A stretch of 64,000 nt of DNA from Streptomyces sp. NBC_01214 (lineage in GTDB: Bacteria; Actinomycetota; Actinomycetes; Streptomycetales; Streptomycetaceae), in the NCBI RefSeq assembly GCF_026340975.1, contig NZ_JAPEOS010000001.1, positions 1,386,501 through 1,450,500 on the forward strand, given 5' to 3'. The first letter of the stretch is position 1. Each line of letters begins with the position of its first letter. Both the position numbers and the translations under genes were made by a program. Shown in pieces: positions 51,569 through 60,269 of this stretch. The notes under the pieces were generated by a model that worked only from the letters and a program-made list of their open reading frames with translations, did no database searches and was not told the DNA's origin.

Positions 51569-53161
51569 ATGAGAGTCCTGCGACGCACGCTCGGCACCCT
51601 CCTCGCCTTCGCCGCGGCCCCGGCCCTGGTCACGGCCTGCGCCTCCGCCCACGGTGACGACGCCAGACCCGGGGACGACCCGCCGGTGGCCCTCGCCCCC
51701 TTCGAACGGCTGCTGCCCGTGCCCGTCTCCGCGCGCGCCGAAGGCCCCGGGTACTCCTTCGGCGCGGGCACGGTCATCCGTACCGGCCGGGGCCCGGGCG
51801 AGGAGGTCCGCCGGGTGGGCGAGCTCCTCGCCGAGCAGTTGCGCGGCCCGAGCGGGCTGCCGCTGCCGGTGGTCGACGGGGCGCAGGGGGACGGGATCCG
51901 GCTCCGGATCGACGAGGGGGCGCAGGGGGTGGGCGAGGAGGGGTACCGGCTGGAGTCCGGCCCGACCGGGGTCACCCTCACCGCGCGGACCCCGGCCGGG
52001 CTCTTCCACGCGGGGCAGACGCTGCGCCAGCTGGTGCCGGTGGCGGGTCCCGGCACGGTGCCGGGCGGGACGGTCACCGACCGGCCGCGCTTCGCGTACC
52101 GGGGGGCCATGGTCGACATCGCGCGCCACCACTTCTCGGTGGACCAGGTGAAGCGGTACGTGGACCAGCTCGCCCAGTACAAGGTCAACACCCTGCACCT
52201 GCACCTGACCGACGACCAGGGGTGGCGCTTGGCGATCGACTCCTGGCCGCGACTGGCGGAGTACGGGGGCGGCAGCGAGGTCGGCGGCGGGCCGGGCGGC
52301 CACTGGACGAAGGACGAGTACCGGGAGCTGGTGGCCTACGCGGGCCAGCGGTACGTGGACGTGGTCCCCGAGATCGACATGCCGGGGCACGTGAACGCGG
52401 CGCTCGCCTCCTACGCCGAGCTGAACTGCGACGGCAAGGCCCCGGAGCGGTACACCGGCGTCAAGGTGGGCTTCAGCTCCCTGTGCGTGGCCAAGGAGCG
52501 GACGTACGAGTTCATCGACGAGGTCCTCGGCGAGCTGGCGGAGCTCACCCCGGGCCGCTACCTGCACATCGGCGGCGACGAGGCGCACGCGACGCCGGCG
52601 GCGGACTACGCGGCCTTCATGGACCGGGCGCAGGCGGTGGTGGGGCGGTACGGCAAGACGGTGATGGCCTGGCACCAGCTGGCGGGGGCCCGCCCGGCCC
52701 GGGGCGCGGTGCTCCAGTACTGGGGCCACGACAAGACGGCGGCCGCGGACAAGGCGGCCGTGGTGGCGGCGGCGAAGGCGGGGCACCCGCTGGTCCTGTC
52801 CCCGGCGGACCGGCTGTACCTGGACATGAAGTACGACCCGGCGACGAAGCCGGGCCTGGCCTGGGCGGGGTACGTCCCGGTGCGGCGCGCCTATTCCTGG
52901 GACCCGGGGGCGTACCTGGCCGGGGTCCCCGAGTCGGCGGTGCTGGGGGTGGAGGCCCCGCTGTGGACGGAGACCGTCGCGACGCGCGGCGACTGGGAGC
53001 TGATGGCCTTTCCGCGGGTGCTGGGCCTGGCCGAGCTGGGCTGGTCGCCGGCGGCCGCGCTCGACTGGACCGCCTACGGCCGCCGCCTGGCCGCGCAGGC
53101 GCCCCGGCTGGAGGCGCAGGGCATCGGCTTCTTCCGGGCGCCGGACGTGCCGTGGTCGTAG
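51569..53161 (+). CDS. GH20 beta-N-acetylhexosaminidase lipoprotein
   Basis: A 530-residue exported enzyme that removes GlcNAc from chitobiose and related oligomers. The N-terminus has a Sec signal with a lipobox-like ALVTACAS (Cys near residue 22), then a GH20b support domain (about 50-180) and the catalytic barrel with HLHLTDDQGWRLAIDSWPRL and HIGGDEAHA, whose Asp-Glu pair is catalytic. The role complements the chitinase at 5 kb and GlmS next door. ATG 51569 was chosen; an in-frame GTG two codons earlier is possible. Confidence 0.92.
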   Translation: MRVLRRTLGTLLAFAAAPALVTACASAHGDDARPGDDPPVALAPFERLLPVPVSARAEGPGYSFGAGTVIRTGRGPGEEVRRVGELLAEQLRGPSGLPLPVVDGAQGDGIRLRIDEGAQGVGEEGYRLESGPTGVTLTARTPAGLFHAGQTLRQLVPVAGPGTVPGGTVTDRPRFAYRGAMVDIARHHFSVDQVKRYVDQLAQYKVNTLHLHLTDDQGWRLAIDSWPRLAEYGGGSEVGGGPGGHWTKDEYRELVAYAGQRYVDVVPEIDMPGHVNAALASYAELNCDGKAPERYTGVKVGFSSLCVAKERTYEFIDEVLGELAELTPGRYLHIGGDEAHATPAADYAAFMDRAQAVVGRYGKTVMAWHQLAGARPARGAVLQYWGHDKTAAADKAAVVAAAKAGHPLVLSPADRLYLDMKYDPATKPGLAWAGYVPVRRAYSWDPGAYLAGVPESAVLGVEAPLWTETVATRGDWELMAFPRVLGLAELGWSPAAALDWTAYGRRLAAQAPRLEAQGIGFFRAPDVPWS

Positions 53162-53176
53162 CCCCTTGTTCCGCGT

Positions 53177-53210
53177 CTTCCGACGCGCCGGCGGTCCGGC
53201 GCGTCGGAAG
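53177..53210 (+). terminator. 15-bp perfect stem-loop after the hexosaminidase gene
   Basis: CTTCCGACGCGCCGG (53177-53191) pairs with CCGGCGCGTCGGAAG (53196-53210) around CGGT, 16 bp after the stop. Confidence 0.8.
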
Positions 53211-53276
53211 GAGAACGGGCTGCGGATGCACGTCCGGTCGTGTCCTCGGTCACGACCACCGTTGCTCCCAAGGCCG

Positions 53277-53603
53277 CTACGGGCTTGCTCGCCAGACCAA
53301 TGCCTGGGCGACGACGACGTGCTCACCGTTGAAGGTGATGGCGGGGCCTTCGTGTAGTTCGTAGCCAAGGCCGATCGCTTCGCTCACACGTTGGCAGAAC
53401 GTCGCGTCGTCCCGGCCGGTCAGAACTCGGTAGACGGGCAATCCTTCTGGTGGTGTGCTCATGAGGAAGAGGATGCCCTGCCGGCCGAGGCCGAAGCGGC
53501 GGTCCCCGGAGGAAACCGGTGGACCGCTGCGGGCGACCGAAGCCCGGTCAGGAAGGCCGGAGTAGGAAGACTTGCGGTAGGCGCTGACGATCTCTGCGGT
53601 CAT
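53277..53603 (-). CDS. DUF397 N-terminal remnant fused to a DUF1737-like domain
   Basis: A 108-residue frame. Residues 1-16 (MTAEIVSAYRKSSYSG) are the start of a DUF397 protein, preceded by a good GGAG site, but the sequence then departs from the family. A second in-frame ATG at 53462 begins a 61-residue DUF1737-like protein (VYRVLTGRDDATFCQRVSEA; GPAITFNGEHVVVAQALVWR). Either the whole is a chimera made by a deletion, or only the 61-residue protein is functional. Function of DUF1737 proteins is unknown. Confidence 0.55.
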   Translation of the reverse strand: MTAEIVSAYRKSSYSGLPDRASVARSGPPVSSGDRRFGLGRQGILFLMSTPPEGLPVYRVLTGRDDATFCQRVSEAIGLGYELHEGPAITFNGEHVVVAQALVWRASP

Positions 53604-53606
53604 GGT

Positions 53607-53792
53607 CTCTCCGTACGGGTCGAGGTGCATGACACCAGTCCCGCGCGGCCCGTGCTCGGGGCGTCGGACCTGGACGGTGACGGCGGGCGCGGGCTCCATC
53701 TGGTGGCGGCCGTCGCAGACCGCTGGGCCGTCGGGGAGCGGGTCGGGCCCGGGAAGCGGGTATGGGCCGAGCTGTCCGTGAAGGTGCCGTGA
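53607..53792 (+). pseudogene. C-terminal remnant of a SpoIIAB/anti-sigma-type ATP-binding protein
   Basis: The frame reads LSVRVEVHDTSPARPVL and DGGRGLHLVAAVADRWAVGE, the last part of actinobacterial HATPase_c_2 regulatory proteins that often sit beside DUF397 genes. Nothing upstream encodes the rest. The break falls within 5 bp of the DUF397 start on the other strand, so one rearrangement probably made both fragments. Confidence 0.7.
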
Positions 53793-53995
53793 CCACAGCC
53801 TGGGTGCTGACTCCCGACCGGACGGGGAGTCCGGCGATCTACGAGGTGGAGTGCACCTCGTGTCTGGCCGGTTCCGGGCCGGCCGATGATGACGACGGGC
53901 CCGCCGTGTGGGCCTTGCGGCATGCGCGGGAGACACGGCACACCGGCTACCGCCGGATCGTCACCGACTTCCGGCGGGCTCTGGCTGCGGACTGA
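53789..53995 (+). CDS. DUF7848-like small protein
   Basis: A 68-residue protein (MTTAWVLTPDRTGSPAIYEV; CTSCLAGSG; ALRHARETRHTGYRRI). A Cys-x2-Cys and a His-rich region could bind zinc. This resembles Streptomyces DUF7848 proteins encoded beside HTH/DUF397 genes. AAGGTG precedes the GTG start, which overlaps the remnant's stop. Its stop lies inside the first structured repeat. Confidence 0.6.
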   Translation: MTTAWVLTPDRTGSPAIYEVECTSCLAGSGPADDDDGPAVWALRHARETRHTGYRRIVTDFRRALAAD

Positions 53996-54097
53996 GAAAC
54001 ACGCGAGGCGTGTTTGCGATTAGGGCCGGTCCGGGCTTTGCGGACACGCTTTTGCAGAGGCGGGGCGGCGCCGAGGGGCCGTATCGGCGCCGCCCCG
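53989..54097 (+). repeat. Structured repeat R1, upstream of VapBC
   Basis: A roughly 109-nt element closely related to R2. It contains ACACGC-GAG-GCGTGT (53999-54013), a second pairing GCGTGTTTG (54008-54016) with CGGACACGC (54041-54049) that would exclude the first, and a 13-bp perfect stem GGGGCGGCGCCGA/TCGGCGCCGCCCC (54062-54074, 54084-54096) with a 9-nt loop GGGGCCGTA. See R2 for the covarying copy. Confidence 0.8.
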
Positions 54098-54162
54098 CGC
54101 CCCGACGCCTCCCTGCTGATCACCAAGAGGCGTTGGTAGAGGTCGGCTCCGGCCGACGTGGT

Positions 54163-54182
54163 GCGGCCGTATCATGGGCCGC
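54163..54182 (+). promoter_or_regulatory. Inverted repeat around a -10-like TATCAT, toxin-antitoxin promoter
   Basis: GCGGCC (54163-54168) and GGGCCGC (54176-54182) flank TATCAT at 54170-54175. The repeat would allow autorepression by the antitoxin complex (inference). The start codon lies 37 nt downstream. Confidence 0.5.
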
Positions 54183-54219
54183 AGCAGGCTGTGACCGGCG
54201 TCAGCGGGGAGGTCCTCAC

Positions 54220-54414
54220 ATGAGTGCGGAAACCGAGCACCCGATCCATCCGCCGATCCGGCCGCGGCTGTCGGTGGAGGAACTGCTGGCTGCGAAGAAC
54301 ACCCAGCCGATCACGTCCCTGGACGATCTGAAAGCGGACACTTTCGAGTCCGACGAGGAGCTGGACGAGTTCCTCGCCTTCACCTACGCCGAGCGTCGGC
54401 GCGACGTCGCCTGA
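54220..54414 (+). CDS. Putative antitoxin (VapB-like) for PIN toxin
   Basis: A 64-residue acidic protein (LSVEELLAAKNTQPITSLDD; DTFESDEELDEFLAFTYAER). Its size, acidity and position 9 bp before a PIN-domain gene fit an antitoxin whose C-terminal half wraps the toxin. No standard DNA-binding fold is obvious. GGGGAGG gives a strong ribosome binding site before ATG 54220. Confidence 0.65.
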   Translation: MSAETEHPIHPPIRPRLSVEELLAAKNTQPITSLDDLKADTFESDEELDEFLAFTYAERRRDVA

Positions 54415-54423
54415 GCCGCCGCC

Positions 54424-54828
54424 ATGCAACCAGTCGTCCTCGACACCGACGTCGCCTCCCTCACTCACAAGGGCAAGCTCACCGGCCCGCTGGCCACCCG
54501 GCTGATCGGCCGCAAGCCACTGATCACCTTCGTCACCTTCGGCGAGCTGACCCAATGGGCGGAGATCCGCGACTGGGGCAGCGGACGACGCCAGGAACTC
54601 GCTGACTGGCTGTCCGGCATCCCCGTCCTGCCCGGGGACGAAGCCGTCGCCGCCACCTGGGGCAAACTGTCCGCCGCAGGCAGGAAGGCCGGACGGCCGC
54701 AGCCGACCAACGACATGTGGATCGCCGCCTGCTGCCTCACCTATGACCTGCCGCTTGCGACCTTGAACCTCAAGGACTACGACTACTTCAAGGACAAGCA
54801 CAACTTGCGCATCCTCGGCGAGGAATAG
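54424..54828 (+). CDS. PIN-domain ribonuclease toxin (VapC-like)
   Basis: A 134-residue PIN protein. The first acidic residue is in VVLDTDVASL, the Glu in TFGELTQWAE, and the closing acidic pair in TNDMWIAACCLTY and LATLNLKDYDYF. VapC toxins cleave tRNA or rRNA. It follows the antitoxin gene by 9 bp, with R2 just beyond its stop. Confidence 0.82.
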   Translation: MQPVVLDTDVASLTHKGKLTGPLATRLIGRKPLITFVTFGELTQWAEIRDWGSGRRQELADWLSGIPVLPGDEAVAATWGKLSAAGRKAGRPQPTNDMWIAACCLTYDLPLATLNLKDYDYFKDKHNLRILGEE

Positions 54829-54854
54829 CCCGACGAGCAGACGGCGCCGACGGC

Positions 54855-54970
54855 GGACCGAGAAACACGCGAGGCGTGTCCGTGGAGAGGGCCAGTCTGG
54901 CTCCGCGGACACGCCTTCGTGCTGGAGGGAGGGGCAGGCGGTCGAGGGACCGTATCGACAGCCTGCCCGA
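54855..54970 (+). repeat. Structured repeat R2, downstream of VapBC
   Basis: A second copy of R1, 866 bp away in the same orientation and beginning with nearly identical sequence (GGACCGAGAAACACGCGAGG). The pairings are preserved by changed bases: GCGTGTCCG (54874-54882) with CGGACACGC (54906-54914), where R1 uses G-U pairs; and the terminal stem GGGCAGGCGGTCGA/TCGACAGCCTGCCC (54932-54945, 54955-54968), one mismatch, around the loop GGGACCGTA. Structure is conserved while arm sequence changed. Confidence 0.8.
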
Positions 54971-54977
54971 CCCCAGG

Positions 54978-56759
54978 TCACCGCCGGGCGAAGGCCGCGA
55001 CGGGGTTCTTGAGGTTGCCGATCAGCTGGAGGGCCGCCGCCGGGTCGGCGAGGTCGACCATCTGCTTGTTGTTGCGCAGCTGGAGGCGGTTCAGGCAGGA
55101 CAGCTGGAACTCCTGCGCGAACAGGTCGTACCGCTGGAAGCGCTCCGCGAGCTGCGGCATCGACTCCTGGTACTCGTGGCCGCAGTCCGCGACCGCCCGC
55201 CAGAAGGTGTCCTCGTCGCAGATGTCTTCGTCCGCCAGGATCGCGCCGAGGAAGCGGAAGAAGCAGTCGAAGACGTCGGTGAAGATCGACAGGAGCTTCA
55301 TGTCCTCCGGGATGTCTGCCCGGACCCGCTCGACCGCGGGCGGCAGCACCGCGTCCGCGTCCATGATGACGATCTCCTCGGCGATGTCCTTGAAGATCGC
55401 CCGCTTCACCAGGCCGCCCTCGATGACGAGGATGGTGTTCTCGCCGTGCGGCATGTACGCGAGGTCGTACTGGTAGAAGCAGTGCAGCAGCGGCACCAGG
55501 TAGGCGCGCAGGTAGTGGCGCAGCCACTCGGCCGGGGTCAGGCCCGACTCCGCGATCAGCGCGCCGACGAAGGACTTGCCCTCGGCGTCCACGTGCAGGA
55601 GCGAGGCCATCGTGGCGAGGCGCTCGTCGCCCTCGATCAGGTTGACCGGGGACTCGCGCCACAGCGCGGCCAGCATCTTGCGGTACGGGGAGTACCGGTC
55701 GGTGGCGCGCTCGTACTGGCGGTGGTGGTAGCCGATCGCCGCGCGCTCGCGGATGATCGAGAAGTCCACCGACTTCAGGACCTCGTCGCCCTCGATCAGC
55801 TGGTGCAGCCAGTCGTTGATGGCCGGGGTGGCCTCCATGTACGCGGCCGACAGGCCGCGCATGAAGCCCATGTTCAGGACCGAGATGGCGGTCTTGACGT
55901 AGTGCTTGCGCGGCGCGCTCTGGTTGAAGAACGTGCGGATCGACTGCTGCGCGAGGTACGCGTCCGGGCCCTCGCCCAGCAGCACCAGGCGGCGGCCCGC
56001 GATCTCGGCCGCGAAGGTGACCGTGGTCTTGTTCCACCACTGCCAGGGGTGCACGGGGAAGAGGTGGAAGTCGGCGAGGTCCAGGCCCAGCGCGGTCATC
56101 CGCTCGGCGAAGACGCCGATGGTCTCCTCGCCGAGCTCCTCGCGCATGAAGGAGTCGTGGTCCAGGCCCGCGCCCGCCGTGAAGGTGGAGACGTCCTTGC
56201 GGGCGGCCACCCACACCAGGTGGACGGGGCTGGCGGTCTCCGGGGCGTACGAGAGGTACTCGTGCACGCCGAAGCCGAGCCGGCCGTTGTTCGCGACGAA
56301 GCAGGGGTGGCCCTCGGTCATGCCCGTCTCGATGTCCTGGAAGGAGGACTTCGCGAGGACGTCGGAGGAGACCTGCGGCTTCGTGTACTTGTAGCCGGTG
56401 CCGGCCAGGGTGGAGGAGATCTCCTCCAGGTAGACGGGCAGCACCTCGGGGCTCAGGCCCAGGGCCTCGCGCAGCTCGATGTGGAAGTCGAGGGCGTCCA
56501 GCTCCAGCTCGGCCCCGTCACGGTGGCGGGTGATGGAGGCCTCGTCGACCGACCAGTGGTCGAGGGCGTGCAGGACGGCCTTGAAGCGGTACTCCACGGT
56601 GGAGTCGTCGCTGAGGACCGAGTAGAAGCCCTCGCCCAGCGGCTTCGGGGTCAGCAGGCGCTCGTGGGAGAACTCCGCGAGGCCCTTGCGGACCAGGGCG
56701 CGGTTGGCGCGGGCCCACAGCTCGGGGTTCAGGTGGGCGACGGCGTCGGCGAGGCTCAT
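54978..56759 (-). CDS. desD: Desferrioxamine synthetase DesD (IucA/IucC, NIS synthetase)
   Basis: A 593-residue NRPS-independent siderophore synthetase that oligomerises and macrocyclises N-hydroxy-N-succinylcadaverine units to desferrioxamine E. The IucA/IucC domain shows GHPCFVANNGRLGFGVHEYL, FPVHPWQWWNK and the C-terminal FhuF-like segment LLHCFYQYDLAYMPHGEN. Its start overlaps the stop of desC (ATGA). Last gene of the iron-regulated operon; R2 follows. Confidence 0.96.
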   Translation of the reverse strand: MSLADAVAHLNPELWARANRALVRKGLAEFSHERLLTPKPLGEGFYSVLSDDSTVEYRFKAVLHALDHWSVDEASITRHRDGAELELDALDFHIELREALGLSPEVLPVYLEEISSTLAGTGYKYTKPQVSSDVLAKSSFQDIETGMTEGHPCFVANNGRLGFGVHEYLSYAPETASPVHLVWVAARKDVSTFTAGAGLDHDSFMREELGEETIGVFAERMTALGLDLADFHLFPVHPWQWWNKTTVTFAAEIAGRRLVLLGEGPDAYLAQQSIRTFFNQSAPRKHYVKTAISVLNMGFMRGLSAAYMEATPAINDWLHQLIEGDEVLKSVDFSIIRERAAIGYHHRQYERATDRYSPYRKMLAALWRESPVNLIEGDERLATMASLLHVDAEGKSFVGALIAESGLTPAEWLRHYLRAYLVPLLHCFYQYDLAYMPHGENTILVIEGGLVKRAIFKDIAEEIVIMDADAVLPPAVERVRADIPEDMKLLSIFTDVFDCFFRFLGAILADEDICDEDTFWRAVADCGHEYQESMPQLAERFQRYDLFAQEFQLSCLNRLQLRNNKQMVDLADPAAALQLIGNLKNPVAAFARR

Positions 56760-57340
56760 ATGGAGACCCCCTGGGCGGCCGTGGCGGCCTCGAACTGGGC
56801 GCGGGTGCAGAAGCTCAGCAGGGCTTCCTTCTCCGGCTTGGTGACCTGGCGCTCCGGCACGAAGCCGACGACCTCGTTCAGGGTGTGCACGGCGGTGTTG
56901 GAGACGTCCGGCTCGACGACGACGCGCTCGGTGGCCGGGTCGGCGAAGATCGCGGCCATGACCGTGGTGATCACGGCGCGGGTGAAGCCGTGCAGCGGGG
57001 TGTCGCTCGGGGCGACGAGGAAGTGCATGCCGACGTCGCCCGGCTGGGCGTCGTAGAGGCCGACCAGCTCCAGCTCGGACGGGTCGTAGGTCTCCATCAG
57101 GAAGGCGGGGCGGCCCTCGTGCAGGCCGATGAAGGCCTGGTGGTGCTCGTGCGCGGCGATCCTCATGTACTCGCGCTCGACGTCCGGCAGGGATGCGTCC
57201 TGCATCATCCAGAACGAGGCCTTCGGGTGGGTGACCCAGCCGTGGAGCAGCTCCGCGTCGGCGAAGGGGTCCAGGGGGCGCACGGCGAAGGAACCGAGTT
57301 CTTTGTCGGTGCGGGAGAAGAGGAGTTCGGTTGTGCTCAT
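56756..57340 (-). CDS. desC: Acyl-CoA-dependent acyltransferase DesC (GNAT)
   Basis: A 194-residue GNAT-fold enzyme that succinylates or acetylates N-hydroxycadaverine. The core reads QAFIGLHEGRPAFLMETYDP, then GMHFLVAPSDTPLHGFTRAV and RVVVEPDVSNTAVHTLNEVV, the pattern of siderophore acyltransferases. It overlaps desB and desD by 4 bp each. Confidence 0.95.
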   Translation of the reverse strand: MSTTELLFSRTDKELGSFAVRPLDPFADAELLHGWVTHPKASFWMMQDASLPDVEREYMRIAAHEHHQAFIGLHEGRPAFLMETYDPSELELVGLYDAQPGDVGMHFLVAPSDTPLHGFTRAVITTVMAAIFADPATERVVVEPDVSNTAVHTLNEVVGFVPERQVTKPEKEALLSFCTRAQFEAATAAQGVSI

Positions 57341-58665
57341 CAGAGGGTGCCTTCCGGGGCGGCGAACTGCTGGAACGCGATGGACTTCTCGACCTTGTAG
57401 TGCTCGCGGCCGAGGAGCTCACCGACGATGTACGCGTTCCGGTACGCCGCCATGCCCAGGTCGGGCGAGGTGAGGGAGTGGTTGTGGGTGGTGCCGTTCT
57501 GCAGGTAGACCCCGCGGCCCGTGGTGTCGATGCTGTAGTTGCGGGCGGCGTCGAGACGGCCGTGCCCGTCGAAGTTCAGGCGGTCGCGCACCGGGTTCAG
57601 GAACTCCGGGAACGTGTACTTGTAGCCGGTGGCCAGGACCAGGCCCTCGGAGGTGAGGGAGAAGTCCCGCTCCTGCTCCTCCTGGCGCAGCCCCAGCGTG
57701 TACGTGCCCGTGGTGGTGTCGTACGCGGTGCTGTTCAGGGAGGTGTTGGTCAGCAGGGTGGTCGGGACCTGGCCCGGCATGCTGACCTTCTTCTGGTAGA
57801 GCAGGTCGAAGATGGCGTTGATCAGGTCGCCGTCGATGCCCTTGAAGAGGTTCTTCTGCTGGGTCTCCAGCCGGTACCGGGTGTCCTCGGGGAGCGCGTG
57901 GAAGTAGTCCACGTACTCGGGGGAGGTCATCTCCAGGGTCAGCTTCGTGTACTCGAGCGGGAAGAACCGCGGCGAGCGGGTGACCCAGTTGAGCTGGTAG
58001 CCGTGGACGTCGATCTCGGCGAGGAGGTCGTAGTAGATCTCGGCCGCGCTCTGGCCGGAGCCGATGAGGGTGATCGACTTCTTCTTCTGCAGCTCCGCCT
58101 TGTTCTGCATGTAGACGGAGTTGTGCAGGAAGTCGCCGCCCAGGCCCTCGCAGGTCGGCGGGACGTGCGGCGGAGTGCCGGTGCCCAGGACCAGGCGGGG
58201 GGCCCGGTGGGTCTCGCCCTTGTCCGTGTGGACCTCGTACAGGCCGGCCTGCTCGTCGTAGGTGACCTCGGTGACCGAGGTGGACCACTGGACGTTGTCG
58301 AGGCGGTCGGCGGCCCAACGGCAGTAGTCGTTGTACTCGGCCCGCAGCGGGTAGAAGTTCTCCCGGATGTAGAAGGAGTACAGCCGGTCCTTGTCCTTCA
58401 GGTAGTTCAGGAAGGAGAAGGGCGAGGTCGGGTCGGCGAGCGTGACCAGGTCCGACATGAAGGGCGTCTGCAGGTGGGCGCCGTCCAGGAACATGCCGGC
58501 GTGCCACTCGAAGTGCGGCTTCGACTCGATGAAGAGACCGTCGATCTCGTCGAGCGGGGCGGTCAGGCAGGCGAGTCCGAGGTTGAACGGACCGACGCCG
58601 ATGCCGATGAAGTCGTGGGTCTTAGCGGTGGAGGGCAAGGGATTCTCCCAGGAACTGCTCGGCAT
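57340..58665 (-). CDS. desB: Cadaverine/lysine N-hydroxylase DesB
   Basis: A 441-residue flavin N-monooxygenase of the IucD family, using FAD, NADPH and oxygen to hydroxylate cadaverine. FAD binding is at [25 protein letters not shown] binding at [18 protein letters not shown], and the C-terminal [12 protein letters not shown] is conserved. It overlaps desA by 44 bp and desC by 3 bp, so all four genes are coupled. Confidence 0.96.
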   Translation of the reverse strand: MPSSSWENPLPSTAKTHDFIGIGVGPFNLGLACLTAPLDEIDGLFIESKPHFEWHAGMFLDGAHLQTPFMSDLVTLADPTSPFSFLNYLKDKDRLYSFYIRENFYPLRAEYNDYCRWAADRLDNVQWSTSVTEVTYDEQAGLYEVHTDKGETHRAPRLVLGTGTPPHVPPTCEGLGGDFLHNSVYMQNKAELQKKKSITLIGSGQSAAEIYYDLLAEIDVHGYQLNWVTRSPRFFPLEYTKLTLEMTSPEYVDYFHALPEDTRYRLETQQKNLFKGIDGDLINAIFDLLYQKKVSMPGQVPTTLLTNTSLNSTAYDTTTGTYTLGLRQEEQERDFSLTSEGLVLATGYKYTFPEFLNPVRDRLNFDGHGRLDAARNYSIDTTGRGVYLQNGTTHNHSLTSPDLGMAAYRNAYIVGELLGREHYKVEKSIAFQQFAAPEGTL

Positions 58666-60115
58666 GTGCGGCGAGAAGGTCGAGGACGGCAGCGATGTCG
58701 GCCGTCGTGGTCTGCGGGTTGAGGAGGGTGAACTTCAGGTACTGCTTCCCGTCCACCTTGGTGCCGGCGACGACGGCCTCACCGGAGGCGAACAGGGCCT
58801 TGCGGGCGTGCAGGTTGGCCTCGTCGACCAGGTCGGCGCGGACGTCCTCGCCCTGAGGGACGTAGCGGAAGACGAGGGTGGAGATCTGCGGCTTGACGAC
58901 GACCTCGAAGCGCGGGTCGGCGTCGATGACGTCCCAGCCGGCCGCGGCCAGGTCGATGACCTCGTCGAAGAGCGAACCGACACCGTCGGCGCCCATGACG
59001 CGCAGGGTCACCCAGAGCTTGAGCGCGTCGAACCGGCGCGTGGTCTGGATGGACTTGTCGACCTGGTTGGGGATGCGCTCTTCGGCCATGCGGCGCGGGT
59101 TGAGGTAGTCCGCGTGGTACGTGGCGTGCTTGAGGGTGTCGCGGTCGCGCACCAGCATGGCGCTGGAGCTGACCGGCTGGAAGAACGACTTGTGGTAGTC
59201 GACCGTGACCGAGTCGGCGCGCTCGATGCCGTCGAGGAGGTGGCGGCGGGTCGGGGAGGCCAGCAGTCCGCAGCCGTAGGCGGCGTCCACGTGCATCCAC
59301 GCGGAGTGCTCGTCGGCCAGGCGGGCGATCTCGGGGAGCGGGTCGATGGACCCGAAGTCGGTGGTGCCGGCGGTGGCGACGACGGCCATCGGGAAGAGGC
59401 CCTCGGAGGCGCACTCCTCCAGTTCCAGGGCGAGCACCGCGGTGTCCATCCGGCGGTTGCGGTCGACCGGGACGGAGATGACGGCCTCGTAGCCGAGTCC
59501 GAGCATGGCGGCCGACTTCTGCACGCTGAAGTGGCTCGCCTCGGAGGTGAAGATGCGCAGCTTCGGCAGGAGTTCGGCCTTGGTGAGCTCGCGGCCCTCG
59601 TCGAGCGCCTTCTTCATGACGAGGCGGCAGGCCTCGTCACGGGCGAGGAGCAGCGCGTGGAAGTTGGACTGGCTGCCGCCGGAGGTGAAGATACCGTCCG
59701 CGGCGGGGCCGAGGCCGATGCGCTCGGTGGTCCAGTCGATGAGGCGGCGCTCGATGAGCGTGCCGCCGATGGACTGGTCCCAGGTGTCGAGCGAGGAGTT
59801 GACGGCCGAGAGGATCGCCTCGCCGAGCACGGCAGGGATGACGACCGGGCAGTTGAGGTGGCCCAGGTAGCGCGGGTGGTGGAAGTACACCGCGTCGCGC
59901 AGGTAGACGTCCTCCAGCTCGTCCAGGACGGCGGTCGCGTCGGCGAGCGGCTTGTCCAGGTCGATCCCGTTGATGACCGGGGCGAGCTCGTCGACGGATA
60001 TACCGGTGTGGGGCCGCTGCGTGGTGGCGAGTTTGGCGGCGACGCGGTCGACGCCCTCGGTGACGGAGCGCCGGTAGAGGTCCGCGGTCGTCTCGTTCAG
60101 CAGATGCGAGCGCAT
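58622..60115 (-). CDS. desA: PLP-dependent lysine decarboxylase DesA
   Basis: A 497-residue group II decarboxylase that makes cadaverine from lysine, the first step to desferrioxamine. The PLP Lys is in [19 protein letters not shown], and [20 protein letters not shown] is the cofactor-binding Asp/Ala motif; [19 protein letters not shown] lies near residue 150. ATG 60115 follows GGAGGAAAG, which decides it against an in-frame ATG six codons upstream. The operon is preceded by an iron box. Confidence 0.96.
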   Translation of the reverse strand: MRSHLLNETTADLYRRSVTEGVDRVAAKLATTQRPHTGISVDELAPVINGIDLDKPLADATAVLDELEDVYLRDAVYFHHPRYLGHLNCPVVIPAVLGEAILSAVNSSLDTWDQSIGGTLIERRLIDWTTERIGLGPAADGIFTSGGSQSNFHALLLARDEACRLVMKKALDEGRELTKAELLPKLRIFTSEASHFSVQKSAAMLGLGYEAVISVPVDRNRRMDTAVLALELEECASEGLFPMAVVATAGTTDFGSIDPLPEIARLADEHSAWMHVDAAYGCGLLASPTRRHLLDGIERADSVTVDYHKSFFQPVSSSAMLVRDRDTLKHATYHADYLNPRRMAEERIPNQVDKSIQTTRRFDALKLWVTLRVMGADGVGSLFDEVIDLAAAGWDVIDADPRFEVVVKPQISTLVFRYVPQGEDVRADLVDEANLHARKALFASGEAVVAGTKVDGKQYLKFTLLNPQTTTADIAAVLDLLAAHAEQFLGESLALHR

Positions 60116-60171
60116 CAACTTTCCTCCGGGCAAGGGGTGGAGAGGGGGGGTGGGGGTGTGGCGTGCGAGGC

Positions 60172-60190
60172 TAAGGTTAGCCTAACCTTA
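60172..60190 (-). promoter_or_regulatory. Iron box (DmdR1/IdeR-type) upstream of desABCD
   Basis: TAAGGTTAGCCTAACCTTA matches the TTAGGTTAGGCTAACCTAA consensus of DtxR-family boxes except near the centre. It is 57-75 bp upstream of desA and should repress the operon when iron is plentiful. Confidence 0.88.
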
Positions 60191-60206
60191 GTATTTGGCC
60201 AAACGT

Positions 60207-60241
60207 AGAAGGGCCCTGGCTGAAAAAGCCAGGGCCCTTCT
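60207..60241. terminator. 15-bp stem-loop terminator between desF and desA
   Basis: AGAAGGGCCCTGGCT (60207-60221) pairs perfectly with AGCCAGGGCCCTTCT (60227-60241) around GAAAA, about 28 bp after the desF stop. Confidence 0.82.
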
Positions 60242-60269
60242 CAACTGCTCCATGGGGTAAGGAAGCTGA

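Noticed and set aside
54163..54182. Inverted repeat as an attachment site of a mobile element
   Set aside because: It surrounds a -10-like hexamer directly before the antitoxin gene, so an autoregulatory operator is simpler. No integrase or transposase is present in the window.
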